Assembly: GCA_026002835.1 (NCBI GenBank)
Contig: BPGC01000021.1
Coordinates: 1-26,548 of the forward strand
Direction: 5' to 3'
Source of the DNA: Candidatus Nitrosocaldaceae archaeon
Lineage (GTDB): Archaea > Thermoproteota > Nitrososphaeria > Nitrososphaerales > Nitrosocaldaceae
DNA: 26,548 nt
The notes beneath the pieces were generated by a model. It did not search any database and was not told the DNA's origin. It saw nothing but the letters and a program-made list of their open reading frames with translations. Made by a program: the position numbers and the translations under genes. Shown here piece after piece: positions 1-7,845 of the stretch (position 1 is the first letter of the stretch; every line of letters begins with the position of its first letter).

Positions 1-483
1 TATATTATTGATCCTCTCTTTACCTTCTTAATAGTTTCTCTTAATAGTGTTTCAGCACTAACATCATTAACTATCTCAACCTTTACTTTACCATTCCTCT
101 CTAATATACCAAATACTGGTATCTTATCTATTTATACTTGTAATATATCATCTTTTGAGCAATAATCATATATTTTGCTCCTAATTAATTGGTATATCTT
201 ATGTGTAGTATGATAATTGTAACTCTTTACTAGCCTTTAGTACTGGTATCTCTAAAATAACTTTAATATTGCTATGAATTTACTCAACGATATCCTTAAT
301 CCATACAATATACTATTCTAATACTCCATTCCTTCTTACATCTATGGCATCTATAGTAATTCCTTCTAAATCTGCCTATATGCTCATTATTACAATATAT
401 GCATCTATCAAACCTTTTAAGTATACCTTAACCATTCCTCTGCCTTTTTCTCATCATTTATCTTTTAATTCTATTAGATTCAT
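1..483 (-). pseudogene. Remnant of IS1595-type (ISXO2-like) transposase
   Basis: This is a decayed DDE transposase gene read right to left, running off the left edge. Several frames must be joined. From an ATG at 483-481 a short N-terminal part is visible, including NDEKKAEEWLRYT near 450-421. A Cys4 zinc ribbon follows at about 403-340, with CIYC and, after RRNYYR, CHRC followed by KKEW. At 125-3 there is one uninterrupted 41-codon block that begins KIPVFGILERNGK and contains SAETLL and KKVKRGS. The order zinc ribbon then KxPVFGI...ADTLL..GS is that of the ISXO2-like DDE family. The middle, where the first catalytic Asp should lie, is broken by stops and apparent deletions, so it cannot be functional. 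No terminal inverted repeats or target duplication were identified by eye. Confidence 0.75.
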
Positions 484-867
484 GTATTGTTATTGGATAG
501 GTGGTATATATTAAGCAATCGCCAATGATATGTTATAATGCATATAGATTGATTATCTTATTGATAGCAATCATTAAGAGATTGATGGTTTCTAGAGCCA
601 TGAATTACAAAGATATGAAGATATTCATTGTAGTTATTACTGTCAAAGGTTAAAGGCATTAGAGATTTGGACCAAAATACTAATATTTCCTCCGATCCGA
701 CCATACACCAGTGGAACCATACTCAACTATCTTATTAGTTCTTATATTAATATCTCTACCTCATATGCGTATAGCAACTCTTCTGCATTCATGTTTGCTA
801 TCTTATAATATACACAAGAAGAGTATGTGGTTGACACACCATTAACATTTTCTCATTGCTACCCAAA
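484..867. other. Intergenic stretch without an intact gene; decayed sequence
   Basis: No open frame of useful length is present on either strand. It holds one copy of a short imperfect repeat (about 658-692) that recurs near 13929. It looks like decayed coding DNA continuing from the transposase remnant. I saw no tRNA, CRISPR or clear promoter in it. Confidence 0.5.
658..692 (+). repeat. Short imperfect repeat, copy 1 (partner near 13929)
   Basis: The segment starts ATTAGAGATTTGGACCAAAA and matches 13930-13964, which starts ATTAGGGATTTGGATCAAAA. About 29 of 35 positions agree. Five of the six differences sit at every third base and are synonymous in the plus frame (I-R-D-L-D-Q-N-T/I-N-I-S). 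That suggests two decayed copies of the same coding sequence rather than a regulatory repeat. The parent gene was not recognised. Confidence 0.5.
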
Positions 868-1131
868 TTACTTCATTTCAGTTAAAGGATATATATCATA
901 TTCTGCAAGATTATAAACAGGCATGCCAGCTATAAGATTCTCCAATTCCTCATTAGATAAAACATTAAATATCCAAGCACCCCCATGCTTACCTACTATA
1001 TGGTAATTAGCCTCTAACTTACCTTGTTCTTTTAACTTCTTTGCATAGTCCTTAAGAGCAAATATTATATCTATAAGATCTGGAGTAATTTTTATAGTTC
1101 TAATGAATGACCATATAACTAGGAATTTCAT
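868..1131 (-). CDS. Muconolactone isomerase-like small protein
   Basis: An 87-residue protein resembling the muconolactone delta-isomerase family (PF02426), small alpha/beta ferredoxin-like-fold proteins that act as oligomers. Supporting features are an N-terminal strand (MKFLVIW), a helix with the family-like pattern KDYAKKLKEQGKL, a strand with VGKHGGAWIF, then the helix-turn SNEELENLIAGMPVY and a closing YDIYPL. Length fits the family (about 90). Family members include true isomerases of aromatic degradation, but many archaeal members sit outside any such pathway. No other catabolic gene is nearby, so the substrate is unknown. The ATG at 1131-1129 lies about 26 nt from its half of a symmetrical TATA palindrome, which supports this start and a leaderless message. 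It is divergent from the hydrogenase operon and may be co-regulated with it. Confidence 0.72.
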   Translation of the reverse strand: MKFLVIWSFIRTIKITPDLIDIIFALKDYAKKLKEQGKLEANYHIVGKHGGAWIFNVLSNEELENLIAGMPVYNLAEYDIYPLTEMK

Positions 1132-1150
1132 AGATTACAAGTATCTACCT

Positions 1151-1173
1151 TTCTATTTAAACTTTAAATAGAA
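1151..1173. promoter_or_regulatory. Symmetrical divergent promoter (TATA palindrome)
   Basis: A perfect inverted repeat: TTCTATTTAAA, one central C, then TTTAAATAGAA. Each arm carries a TATA-like TTTAAATA. The plus-strand copy (1163-1170) is centred about 25 nt before the ATG at 1192. The minus-strand copy (1154-1161) is centred about 26 nt before the ATG whose first base is 1131. These are the spacings expected for archaeal leaderless transcripts. The element therefore looks like a bidirectional core promoter, or a TATA box overlapping a symmetrical repressor site. Confidence 0.72.
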
Positions 1174-1191
1174 TATATAGGAATATACTAT

Positions 1192-2301
1192 ATGCAAAAG
1201 TTTATAGTTGAAGCAGATAATTTTTATCAGTTCTTTGACGCTTTAACTAGAAGAAAGTATGAGATAATAGGACCTAAGATAGACAACGCCACTGTAATTT
1301 ATGATAAATTGAATTCAATTAACGATCTACCTATAGGTTTTAAAGATGAACAAGATAAAGGAATATATAGATTAAGAAAAAGAAAAGATAAAGCGTTATT
1401 TGGTTATGTAGTAGGACCATATTCGTGGAAAAAATATCTATTCCCTCCTAAGACAAGATTGTTCCATATGGAAAGAAAGGGTGCGGATTTTAAAATTATT
1501 GAAGATAAAGAGGAGGAGAGAAAGTTAGCGTTTATAGGAGTTAGAGCATGTGAGATTCATGCTATACATATACAGGATAGAGTATTCATGGAAGGAGAGT
1601 TTATAGATCCTATATATAAAAGGAGGAGAGAAAATATATTCATATTTGCAGTTAATTGTACAGAATCTGCTAATAGTTGCTTTTGCACATCTATGAATAC
1701 AGGCCCAAAAGTAAATGATGGTTATGATCTAGCATTAACAGAAATACTCAAACCAGAACATTATTTTGTAATAGAGGTAGGAAGTAAACTTGGTTATGAT
1801 ATCTTAAACGAAGTGGAGCATGAAGAAGCAGATGAGAAAAAAGTAAGAAAGGCTGAGAATCTTATAAATAAGAATGCTAGAAATATGAAGAGACATATGA
1901 ATACTACCAACATAAAAGAGCTATTATATAATAATTATGAAAGTAAGCATTGGGATGAGGTTGCTGAACGATGCCTTGCATGTGCCAATTGTACTATGGT
2001 ATGTCCAACATGTTTTTGTAGTACAGTTGAAGATGTTATAGATCTTAAAGGAGAGCATGCTGAGAGATGGAGATTATGGGATTCTTGTTTTACTAACGAA
2101 TTTACCTATATCCATGGAAATAGCATAAGGAAATCAACTAGCACTAAATATAGGCATTGGATAACTCATAAACTAGCGTCTTGGTTTGATCAGTTTGGAA
2201 CTTCAGGTTGTGTTGGCTGTGGAAGATGTATAACTTGGTGCCCAGCAGGTATAGATATAACAGAAGAGATCAGATCTTTGAGGGATGAAGATGCTAGTTG
2301 A
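1192..2301 (+). CDS. hydB: [NiFe] hydrogenase (sulfhydrogenase type), beta subunit
   Basis: A 369-residue iron-sulfur subunit of a cytosolic group 3b hydrogenase. It relays electrons between the small subunit and the flavin subunit. The N-terminal half has the family's GVRACEIHA segment (Cys120) and a cluster of Cys156, Cys163 and Cys165. The C-terminal half is a dicluster ferredoxin domain: Cys261, 264, 267 and 271 followed by Cys274 and 276, and a second set at Cys340, 343, 346 and 350 (CVGCGRCITWCP). Length agrees with HydB of Pyrococcus-type sulfhydrogenases, and the gene order beta-gamma-delta-alpha is the same. In those enzymes a sulfur-reductase side activity has been described; whether it exists here is unknown. 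First gene of the operon, with a TATA box 25 nt upstream and no leader; its end overlaps the next start by 17 nt. Confidence 0.93.
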   Translation: MQKFIVEADNFYQFFDALTRRKYEIIGPKIDNATVIYDKLNSINDLPIGFKDEQDKGIYRLRKRKDKALFGYVVGPYSWKKYLFPPKTRLFHMERKGADFKIIEDKEEERKLAFIGVRACEIHAIHIQDRVFMEGEFIDPIYKRRRENIFIFAVNCTESANSCFCTSMNTGPKVNDGYDLALTEILKPEHYFVIEVGSKLGYDILNEVEHEEADEKKVRKAENLINKNARNMKRHMNTTNIKELLYNNYESKHWDEVAERCLACANCTMVCPTCFCSTVEDVIDLKGEHAERWRLWDSCFTNEFTYIHGNSIRKSTSTKYRHWITHKLASWFDQFGTSGCVGCGRCITWCPAGIDITEEIRSLRDEDAS

Positions 2302-2737
2302 GATGATAAAGAATCACGCATTATTTAGGGATATAGATGCGGATCTGACTCCATTAGTAGAGTATTCAGAGGATCTAATCTTTCATAAAAATGATTTTAT
2401 ATTTCATGAAGGCGAAGATGCCAATTCATTCTATTTAATAACACATGGTAAGATATCTCTTGAATTGTCTACTGCTCATAGGGGAAGAATAATTATACAA
2501 ACTTTAGGTAAAGATGAGGTGCTAGGAATCTCATGGTTATTTCCACCATATAAATGGCATTTTGATGCAAGGGCTCTAGAATTATCCAGAGTTGTTAAAC
2601 TTGATGCAAACCTAGTTATGAAGAGATGCGAAGAGGATAGTAGACTAGGCTATTATCTTATGAAAAGATTTGCAGAAGTTATTATGAAGCGATTACAAGC
2701 TGTAAGATTTCAATTGATAGAGATGGAAGAGATGTAA
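2285..2737 (+). CDS. Cyclic-nucleotide-binding-domain protein (CRP-like, no HTH)
   Basis: A 150-residue protein consisting essentially of one cNMP-binding beta-barrel followed by a C-terminal helix. The fold is visible in NDFIFHEGEDANSFYLITHG (residues about 36-55), followed by a strand region with LGKDEVLGISW. There is no helix-turn-helix domain, so it is not a normal CRP/FNR regulator. The phosphate-binding cassette, usually near FGExAL...R.A, reads VLGISWLFPPYKW...ARALE, so the canonical Glu is missing and cAMP binding is doubtful. Stand-alone proteins of this kind occur inside some group 3b hydrogenase operons. It starts inside hydB and ends 2 nt before hydG, so stoichiometric co-production and a structural or allosteric role in the hydrogenase are plausible but inferred. 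A second in-frame ATG at 2291 is possible. Confidence 0.82.
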   Translation: MKMLVEMIKNHALFRDIDADLTPLVEYSEDLIFHKNDFIFHEGEDANSFYLITHGKISLELSTAHRGRIIIQTLGKDEVLGISWLFPPYKWHFDARALELSRVVKLDANLVMKRCEEDSRLGYYLMKRFAEVIMKRLQAVRFQLIEMEEM

Positions 2738-2739
2738 AT

Positions 2740-3549
2740 ATGTATAATCCATTTATTCCAAAACTAGTTAAGATAAGAAAAATAAAGAAAGAAACCTACG
2801 ATACATATACAATAACAATAGAAACCGATGACTTTAGGTTTTTTCCTGGACAATTTAATATGATCTATGTCTTTGGGACAGGTGAAGTGCCTATCTCTAT
2901 AAGCAGCAATCCTTATGAAGATGATATTATAATGCATACAGTAAGAAAGGTTGGAAATGTAACTAATGCTATCTGTAGGTTAAAACCTAATGATATAATA
3001 GGCATTAGAGGACCTTATGGAAATCCATGGCCTATAGAAGATCATAAAGGTAATGATATTTTGATAATAGCAGGAGGTTTAGGCTTGGCACCATTAAGAC
3101 CATTAATATATTATCTATTAGCAAACAGAGAAAAATATGGCAAGATAACATTGCTTTATGGAGCGAAGACTCCTCAAGATCTACTCTATAAGAAAGAATT
3201 AGAGAAATGGAATGATAAATTAGATGTTATGGTTACAGTAGATAAAGCTAAGCATGGTTGGACAGGTAATGTAGGAGTAGTAACTACACTACTTCCTAAA
3301 ATAGATATAGAACCATTTCATACATCTGCATTTATCTGTGGCCCAGAGATAATGATGTATTTTGTTGCTAAAGAATTGATAGAACGGAATATAAATACTA
3401 ACAATATATTCATATCTATGGAGAGGAATATGAAATGTGCCATAGGTTTCTGTGGTCATTGTCAATTAGGTCCAGAATTCATATGTAAAGATGGTCCAGT
3501 CTTCAATTATAACAAGATAGGAAGATTTCTAAAGATAAAGGAGGTTTGA
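2740..3549 (+). CDS. hydG: [NiFe] hydrogenase gamma subunit (FAD/NAD(P)-binding)
   Basis: A 269-residue flavin diaphorase subunit of the ferredoxin-NADP reductase superfamily, which passes electrons between HydB and NAD(P)(H). The FAD-binding barrel has FFPGQF (residues 34-39) and PISIS (51-55). The pyridine-nucleotide domain has the Gly-rich [11 protein letters not shown] (111-121) and CGPEIMM (200-206). A [2Fe-2S] site follows at the C-terminus with Cys233-x4-Cys238-x2-Cys241-x7-Cys249. Length and order match HydG of archaeal sulfhydrogenases and group 3b enzymes. NAD versus NADP preference cannot be read reliably here. It lies 2 nt after the cNMP-domain gene and 1 nt before hydD, whose ribosome site (AGGAGGT) is contained in its last codons. 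Confidence 0.93.
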   Translation: MYNPFIPKLVKIRKIKKETYDTYTITIETDDFRFFPGQFNMIYVFGTGEVPISISSNPYEDDIIMHTVRKVGNVTNAICRLKPNDIIGIRGPYGNPWPIEDHKGNDILIIAGGLGLAPLRPLIYYLLANREKYGKITLLYGAKTPQDLLYKKELEKWNDKLDVMVTVDKAKHGWTGNVGVVTTLLPKIDIEPFHTSAFICGPEIMMYFVAKELIERNINTNNIFISMERNMKCAIGFCGHCQLGPEFICKDGPVFNYNKIGRFLKIKEV

Positions 3550-3550
3550 T

Positions 3551-4315
3551 ATGAAACCAAAACTAGCTGTATGGAAATTTGCTTCGTGTGATGGATGCCA
3601 ATTAAGTCTATTAGATCTAGAAGACGAATTATTATTACTAGCAGACAAAATAGAAATAGCTTACTTCTTGGAAGCATCTAGAGCTATAATTAAAGGACCT
3701 TATGATATATCATTAGTAGAGGGTTCAATAACAACTAGCGATGACATTAAAAGAATAAAAAAGATTAGAAAGATATCTAAATATCTAGTAACTATAGGAG
3801 CATGTGCTACAAGCGGAGGTATACAAGCTCTTAGAAACTTTAAAGATGTTAAAGAGTTTATTAGCATAGTTTATGCAAAACCAGAGTATATAAATACATT
3901 AGACAAATCTACGCCTATATCAGAACATGTAAATGTGGATTTTGAATTATATGGTTGCCCTGTTAATAAATACCAACTGTTAGAGGTATTAACTTCATTT
4001 CTGCATAATAAAAGACCTAATATACACTCATATAGTGTATGTTTAGAGTGTAAAAGAGCTGGTAATGTTTGCGTAATTGTAGCAAAAGGAGAAACATGCA
4101 TGGGACCTGTAACTAATGCTGGGTGTAATGCTTTGTGTCCTTCTTATAATAGAGGATGCTATAGTTGCTTCGGTCCTAAAGAAGAGCCTAATACATCGTC
4201 ATTAAAGAATGTGTTTAAGAAGTTAGGCATGGACGAAGATTCCATTATTGGATTATTCAGAAACTTTAACGCATATGCTAAACCATTCAAGGAGGTGGAT
4301 TATGACAAAGAGTAG
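3551..4315 (+). CDS. hydD: [NiFe] hydrogenase delta (small) subunit
   Basis: A 254-residue small subunit carrying the electron-transfer iron-sulfur clusters next to the NiFe site. The proximal [4Fe-4S] ligands are visible as CDGCQ (Cys13, Cys16), GACATSGG (Cys85) and GCPVNK (Cys136). A Cys-rich tail (Cys164, 167, 174, 183, 192, 196, 203, 206) can hold two more [4Fe-4S] clusters, for twelve cluster cysteines in all. There is no twin-arginine signal, as expected for a cytosolic group 3 enzyme. A strong Shine-Dalgarno sequence (AGGAGGT) ends 6 nt before the ATG. The 3' end overlaps the large-subunit gene by 14 nt, so the two are probably translationally coupled. Confidence 0.93.
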   Translation: MKPKLAVWKFASCDGCQLSLLDLEDELLLLADKIEIAYFLEASRAIIKGPYDISLVEGSITTSDDIKRIKKIRKISKYLVTIGACATSGGIQALRNFKDVKEFISIVYAKPEYINTLDKSTPISEHVNVDFELYGCPVNKYQLLEVLTSFLHNKRPNIHSYSVCLECKRAGNVCVIVAKGETCMGPVTNAGCNALCPSYNRGCYSCFGPKEEPNTSSLKNVFKKLGMDEDSIIGLFRNFNAYAKPFKEVDYDKE

Positions 4316-5588
4316 AAAATTCAAAGTGGATTATTTAGCAAGAGTTGAAGGAGAAGGAGCTATGTATGTAAAGATCAAGGATAATAAAGTCGAGGATGTA
4401 AAATTGAAGATATATGAACCTCCGAGATTCTTTGAAGGGTTTTTGAGGGGTAGAAGATTTACAGAAGCACCAGATATAACAGCTAGAATATGTGGTATAT
4501 GCCCAATTGCATATCAGATGAGTTCTGTTCATGCCATGGAATATGCATGTAATGTAAGAGTTAGAGGAAAATTGCGTGAATTACGACGATTAGTCTATTG
4601 TGGAGAATGGATTGAGAGTCATGCTCTACATATATTTATGCTTCATCTTCCAGATTTCTTAGGTTATCAAAATGCTATTGAATTGGCAAAAGATCATCCA
4701 GATATAGTAAAACGAGGTTTGTTAATAAAGAAGATCGGTAATGAGCTTGTATCATTGTTAGGAGGTAGAGAGGTCCATCCAATAAATGTTCGTGTTGGAG
4801 GATTCTACAAACTTCCTAAAGAGGAAGAAGTATCAGAATTTATAAACAGACTTGAGAAAGGCAGAGAAGAAATATTGAAATCTATAGAATGGTTATCTAG
4901 GCTAGAATTTCCAGATTTTGAAAGAGAGTATGAATTCGTAGCATTAAGACATGAAGATGAATATCCATTCAATGAAGGTAGGATAACCTCAAATAAAGGA
5001 TTAGATATTAAAGTTGAAGAATTTGAAGATAATATAATAGAAGAGCATGTAAAATATTCCAATGCTTTACATGCTAGGTTGAAGGAGAGAGGTGCTTATT
5101 TTGTAGGTTCAATGGCACGTTATAATCTTAATTTTGATAGACTTCCTTCATCTATAAAGAGTATAGGAAGGGAATTAGATTTGGAGTATTGTAATAATCC
5201 ATTTAAGAGTATACTTGTAAGAAGTTTAGAGATATTATATGCATTTACTGAAGCTATTAGAATATCTAAAGATTATAAGATGATAGAGCAATGTTTCATA
5301 GATGTTAAGCCTCGAGACGGAGTGGGCTATGGATGCACTGAAGCACCACGTGGGATATTATATCATAGATACAATATAGATGATAAAGGCATAATCAAAG
5401 ATGCTAAAATAATACCACCTACATCACAAAATCAGAAGATCATAGAGGAGGATCTATATCATTATGTTAGTAAATATATAGACCTGCCTGATGATAAACT
5501 CATATGGCGATGTGAACAAGCAATTCGTAATTATGATCCTTGCATATCATGTGCAACGCATTTTCTAAAGGCTAAGATAGAGAGATGA
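4302..5588 (+). CDS. hydA: [NiFe] hydrogenase alpha (large) catalytic subunit
   Basis: The 428-residue catalytic subunit that binds the NiFe(CN)2CO centre and interconverts H2 with protons and electrons. The N-terminal nickel motif is RICGICP (Cys64, Cys67), preceded by the typical [17 protein letters not shown]. The C-terminal motif is DPCISCATH (Cys414, Cys417, His420). The protein ends eight residues after that His, a short tail that the endopeptidase would remove after the nickel is inserted. I chose the ATG at 4302 because GGAGGTGG lies just upstream and [19 protein letters not shown] aligns with family N-termini. An upstream ATG at 4248 would add 18 residues but overlap hydD far more and lacks a ribosome site. 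Motifs and partners place it in group 3b. Confidence 0.94.
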   Translation: MTKSRKFKVDYLARVEGEGAMYVKIKDNKVEDVKLKIYEPPRFFEGFLRGRRFTEAPDITARICGICPIAYQMSSVHAMEYACNVRVRGKLRELRRLVYCGEWIESHALHIFMLHLPDFLGYQNAIELAKDHPDIVKRGLLIKKIGNELVSLLGGREVHPINVRVGGFYKLPKEEEVSEFINRLEKGREEILKSIEWLSRLEFPDFEREYEFVALRHEDEYPFNEGRITSNKGLDIKVEEFEDNIIEEHVKYSNALHARLKERGAYFVGSMARYNLNFDRLPSSIKSIGRELDLEYCNNPFKSILVRSLEILYAFTEAIRISKDYKMIEQCFIDVKPRDGVGYGCTEAPRGILYHRYNIDDKGIIKDAKIIPPTSQNQKIIEEDLYHYVSKYIDLPDDKLIWRCEQAIRNYDPCISCATHFLKAKIER

Positions 5589-6028
5589 AGAAGTTAATAA
5601 TAGGAATCGGTAATAAATATAGAAGAGATGATTATATTGGATTGATAATAGCAAAAAAGTTACATAATCTTTTGAATATAGATATAGTAGAAAGTAATGG
5701 TGATATATTAAACATAATAGATTTACTACCAAAATATGATCTTGTGGTATTTATAGATGCTATAAAATCGCTAGATACTCCTGGTAAATTACACAGATAT
5801 TATTTAGAAGATCTAAATCAAGAGTCTGAACGTTTAACATCTACACATTCAATTAATATAGTAGAAGTTATTGAACTTGCAAAAATGTTTGATACGATAC
5901 CTAAAATAATATTCTATGGTATAGAAGGTAAGGATTTTAGCATTGGTGAAGGGTTATCAGATGAGGTTAAAAGATCTATAGAAGAGAATGTAAATAAGAT
6001 ATATGAAGATTTGATTAATATAGCATGA
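5585..6028 (+). CDS. Hydrogenase maturation endopeptidase (HycI/HybD family)
   Basis: A 147-residue protease that clips the C-terminal tail of the hydrogenase large subunit once nickel is in place. The N-terminal signature is [13 protein letters not shown]. The three expected nickel-recognition residues are visible: an acidic residue at Asp16, Asp58 in VVFIDAI, and His88 in STHSINI. Length is normal for the family (about 150). Its ATG overlaps the hydA stop codon (ATGA), a tight coupling that makes the HydA tail FLKAKIER its obvious substrate. Confidence 0.92.
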   Translation: MKKLIIGIGNKYRRDDYIGLIIAKKLHNLLNIDIVESNGDILNIIDLLPKYDLVVFIDAIKSLDTPGKLHRYYLEDLNQESERLTSTHSINIVEVIELAKMFDTIPKIIFYGIEGKDFSIGEGLSDEVKRSIEENVNKIYEDLINIA

Positions 6029-6044
6029 TCTAATAATTATTGGT

Positions 6045-6311
6045 ATGCACGAGCTCTCGCTTATGAAGGATCTTATAAACAAATTAGAGACGATAGTTAT
6101 TGAGAATAATGCAAAAAGGATCATTAGTATTAAAATAAAGTTAGGAGCATTATCACATATATCTCCAGAACATTTTAGAGAATATTTTGCGGTAATGAGT
6201 AAAGGTAAGGCTATGGAAAATGCCCGTTTAGAGATAGAGGTTATTGAAGATATCAATTCAAATGCTCAGGATATAATACTTGAAAGTGTAGAACTAGAAA
6301 TGGAAGATTAA
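6045..6311 (+). CDS. hypA: HypA-like nickel protein lacking the zinc domain
   Basis: An 88-residue HypA, the protein that delivers nickel to the hydrogenase large subunit. The N-terminal MHE nickel-binding motif is intact (MHELSLMKDL), and the core pattern I.IKLGALSHISPEHFREYF matches the family. Ordinary HypA is about 115 residues and has a Cys4 zinc loop in its C-terminal half. Here no cysteine exists at all: the chain passes from LEIEVIEDI straight to NSNAQDIILESVELEMED, which resembles the strand after the zinc loop. It looks like a clean in-frame loss, not a frameshift, since the closing strand is kept. Possible compensation by the ribbon protein at 7591-7845 is an inference. A TATA-like TTAATATAG about 26 nt upstream could be an internal promoter. 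Confidence 0.85.
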   Translation: MHELSLMKDLINKLETIVIENNAKRIISIKIKLGALSHISPEHFREYFAVMSKGKAMENARLEIEVIEDINSNAQDIILESVELEMED

Positions 6312-6337
6312 TATTTCATATCATTAAATTCTATCTT

Positions 6338-6541
6338 ATGTGTTTTGCGTTTGTTGGAAAGATAATAAGTATAAGTGATGATGAACTTATGCCGATAGCT
6401 AAAGTTGATATTAATGGACATGTTAGAGAAGTCAATATAGCAACTATTCCTAATGCTAAAATTAATGATTATATAATAATACATGCTGGAATTGGTATTA
6501 GAATAATAAATGAAGATGCAAAACTGTTATTATCAAAATAA
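6338..6541 (+). CDS. hypC: HypC family hydrogenase chaperone (copy 1, short)
   Basis: A 67-residue HypC-type chaperone, which with HypD assembles the Fe(CN)2CO unit and hands it to the large subunit. The essential N-terminal Cys2 is present, but the signature reads MCFAFVGKI where most family members have MCLAxPGKV. The conserved HAG motif is present (His49). The beta-barrel pattern and length (about 70-80) fit. A second, longer HypC gene lies at 8183-8497 in the same operon; this one is the more divergent at the N-terminus. It may serve a different step or client, but nothing in the sequence decides this. Confidence 0.88.
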   Translation: MCFAFVGKIISISDDELMPIAKVDINGHVREVNIATIPNAKINDYIIIHAGIGIRIINEDAKLLLSK

Positions 6542-6559
6542 TTCATCTAAGATGAGAAT

Positions 6560-7597
6560 ATGAACAAAGTAACTTTATTACATGGAGCAGGAGGAAGTTT
6601 TACAGATAAATTAATTAATGAACACATATTGAAGTTTATCAAACCTTATCTAAAGTTTGATGTTTCATTGAATATGTTGGACGATGCTGGAGTTTATAAT
6701 GATATAGTTATATCTACCGATACCTATACAATAAAACCATTGTTTTTTAATGGTGGAGATATAGGAAGGCTAGCTATATCTGGAACTGTTAACGATATCT
6801 CAGTTATAGGTGGTAAACCTATTGCACTATCATTAGCCCTAATAATAGAGGAAGGATTTAGTTTGGAAGAGTTGGATAAAATACTAGAGAGTATAGATAT
6901 GACATGTAAAGAAGCTGATGTAGATATAATAACTGGTGATACGAAGGTAGTTGAAAAAGGTGCGTTGGATAAATTAATGATCAATACCTCTGGCATTGGC
7001 ATAAGAAATCCATTCTTAGATGATAATATTAGTTATATAAATAGAGGAACTAAATGGCTACTAGATTCTAATATAAAAGATGGTGATAAGATAATAATAT
7101 CTGGCAGTATAGCAGATCATGGAATGAGTATATTATCTGCAAGAGAAGGTTACGAATTTGAGAGTGATATAAGATCCGATGTAATGCCATTAAATAAGGT
7201 TATAGATGAAGCATTAAGAATAAAAGGGGTTGTTAGCATAAAAGATCCCACGAGAGGAGGCATTGCTAACCTTCTTAATGAATGGTCAGAAAAGTCAAAT
7301 ATTGGAATTATGATATATGAGGATAAGATACCTATAAAAGAGAATGTTAAAGCGGCATGCTCATTTTTAGGCCTAGATCCATTAGAGATAGGTAATGAAG
7401 GCAAGATATGCTTAGCTGTTACTCGAGAAAAAGCTGAGAAGATTTTAGACGCAATAAAATCTTTTGAGGGATGTGAAGATGCCTCTATAATAGGAGAAGC
7501 TACTAATCAATTCGATGTAGTTGCTATGCGGACTATAGTTGGAGGAACTAGAATTATTAGTAAGCCAGTAGGCGATCCGGTTCCTAGAATATGTTGA
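6560..7597 (+). CDS. hypE: HypE, thiocarbamate dehydratase for cyanide ligands
   Basis: A 345-residue HypE of the PurM/ThiL (AIR synthase-like) superfamily. It dehydrates the carbamoyl group that HypF places on its C-terminal cysteine, making the thiocyanate that donates CN to iron. The required C-terminus is intact (PVPRIC, with Cys345 as the last residue). The ATP-binding N-terminal motifs LLHGAGGS, DDAGV and GTVNDISVIGGKP are visible, as is KDPTRGGIANLLNE in the C-terminal domain. Length is typical. Its last 7 nt overlap the next gene, which begins at an ATG inside the final Cys codon region. Confidence 0.95.
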   Translation: MNKVTLLHGAGGSFTDKLINEHILKFIKPYLKFDVSLNMLDDAGVYNDIVISTDTYTIKPLFFNGGDIGRLAISGTVNDISVIGGKPIALSLALIIEEGFSLEELDKILESIDMTCKEADVDIITGDTKVVEKGALDKLMINTSGIGIRNPFLDDNISYINRGTKWLLDSNIKDGDKIIISGSIADHGMSILSAREGYEFESDIRSDVMPLNKVIDEALRIKGVVSIKDPTRGGIANLLNEWSEKSNIGIMIYEDKIPIKENVKAACSFLGLDPLEIGNEGKICLAVTREKAEKILDAIKSFEGCEDASIIGEATNQFDVVAMRTIVGGTRIISKPVGDPVPRIC

Positions 7598-7845
7598 TAA
7601 AAATGTTCAAAGCACCGTCAGAAAATGATATAAAAAGACTTTACTGTCCTATCTGTGGTTTCAGTAAAAATGTTCCTATTCATTGCAATAAACCTATGAG
7701 ATGGGTTTTAGAAGGTAATTTTATTAAAGAAGAATATCTAGTATGTTCTATATGTAATTATAAGATGGATATACCAAAACATTGTAATACAATAATGTTT
7801 TATAGTGAGAGCAACTATAACGATATAAAGATCAGAGATGAGTGA
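7591..7845 (+). CDS. Small protein with two C-x2-C-x8-HC-x3-M metal-binding units
   Basis: An 84-residue protein of no family I can name. It holds two copies of one motif spaced exactly 33 residues apart: Cys19-x2-Cys22-x8-His31-Cys32-x3-Met36 and Cys52-x2-Cys55-x8-His64-Cys65-x3-Met69. The 'CxxC ... xC-x-xPM' form recalls desulforedoxin-like and related small ribbon folds, where four Cys (here three Cys and one His) bind Zn or Fe. The conserved Met is unusual for a plain zinc ribbon. It overlaps the end of hypE by 7 nt and is itself overlapped 8 nt by the next gene, so it is part of the maturation operon. A role as zinc-ribbon partner for the truncated HypA, or as a metal carrier, is inference. 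An in-frame ATG at 7603 is an alternative start. Confidence 0.72.
   Translation: MLIKMFKAPSENDIKRLYCPICGFSKNVPIHCNKPMRWVLEGNFIKEEYLVCSICNYKMDIPKHCNTIMFYSESNYNDIKIRDE

Noticed and set aside
1151..1173. Inverted repeat as an insertion-sequence end or terminator
   Set aside because: Its arms match TATA boxes at the right distance from two divergent start codons, and it is AT-only apart from three bases, so a promoter explains it better.
4248..4301. Upstream ATG extending hydA by 18 codons
   Set aside because: It lies deep inside hydD, lacks a ribosome site, and the added residues do not resemble family N-termini; GGAGGTGG precedes the ATG at 4302.
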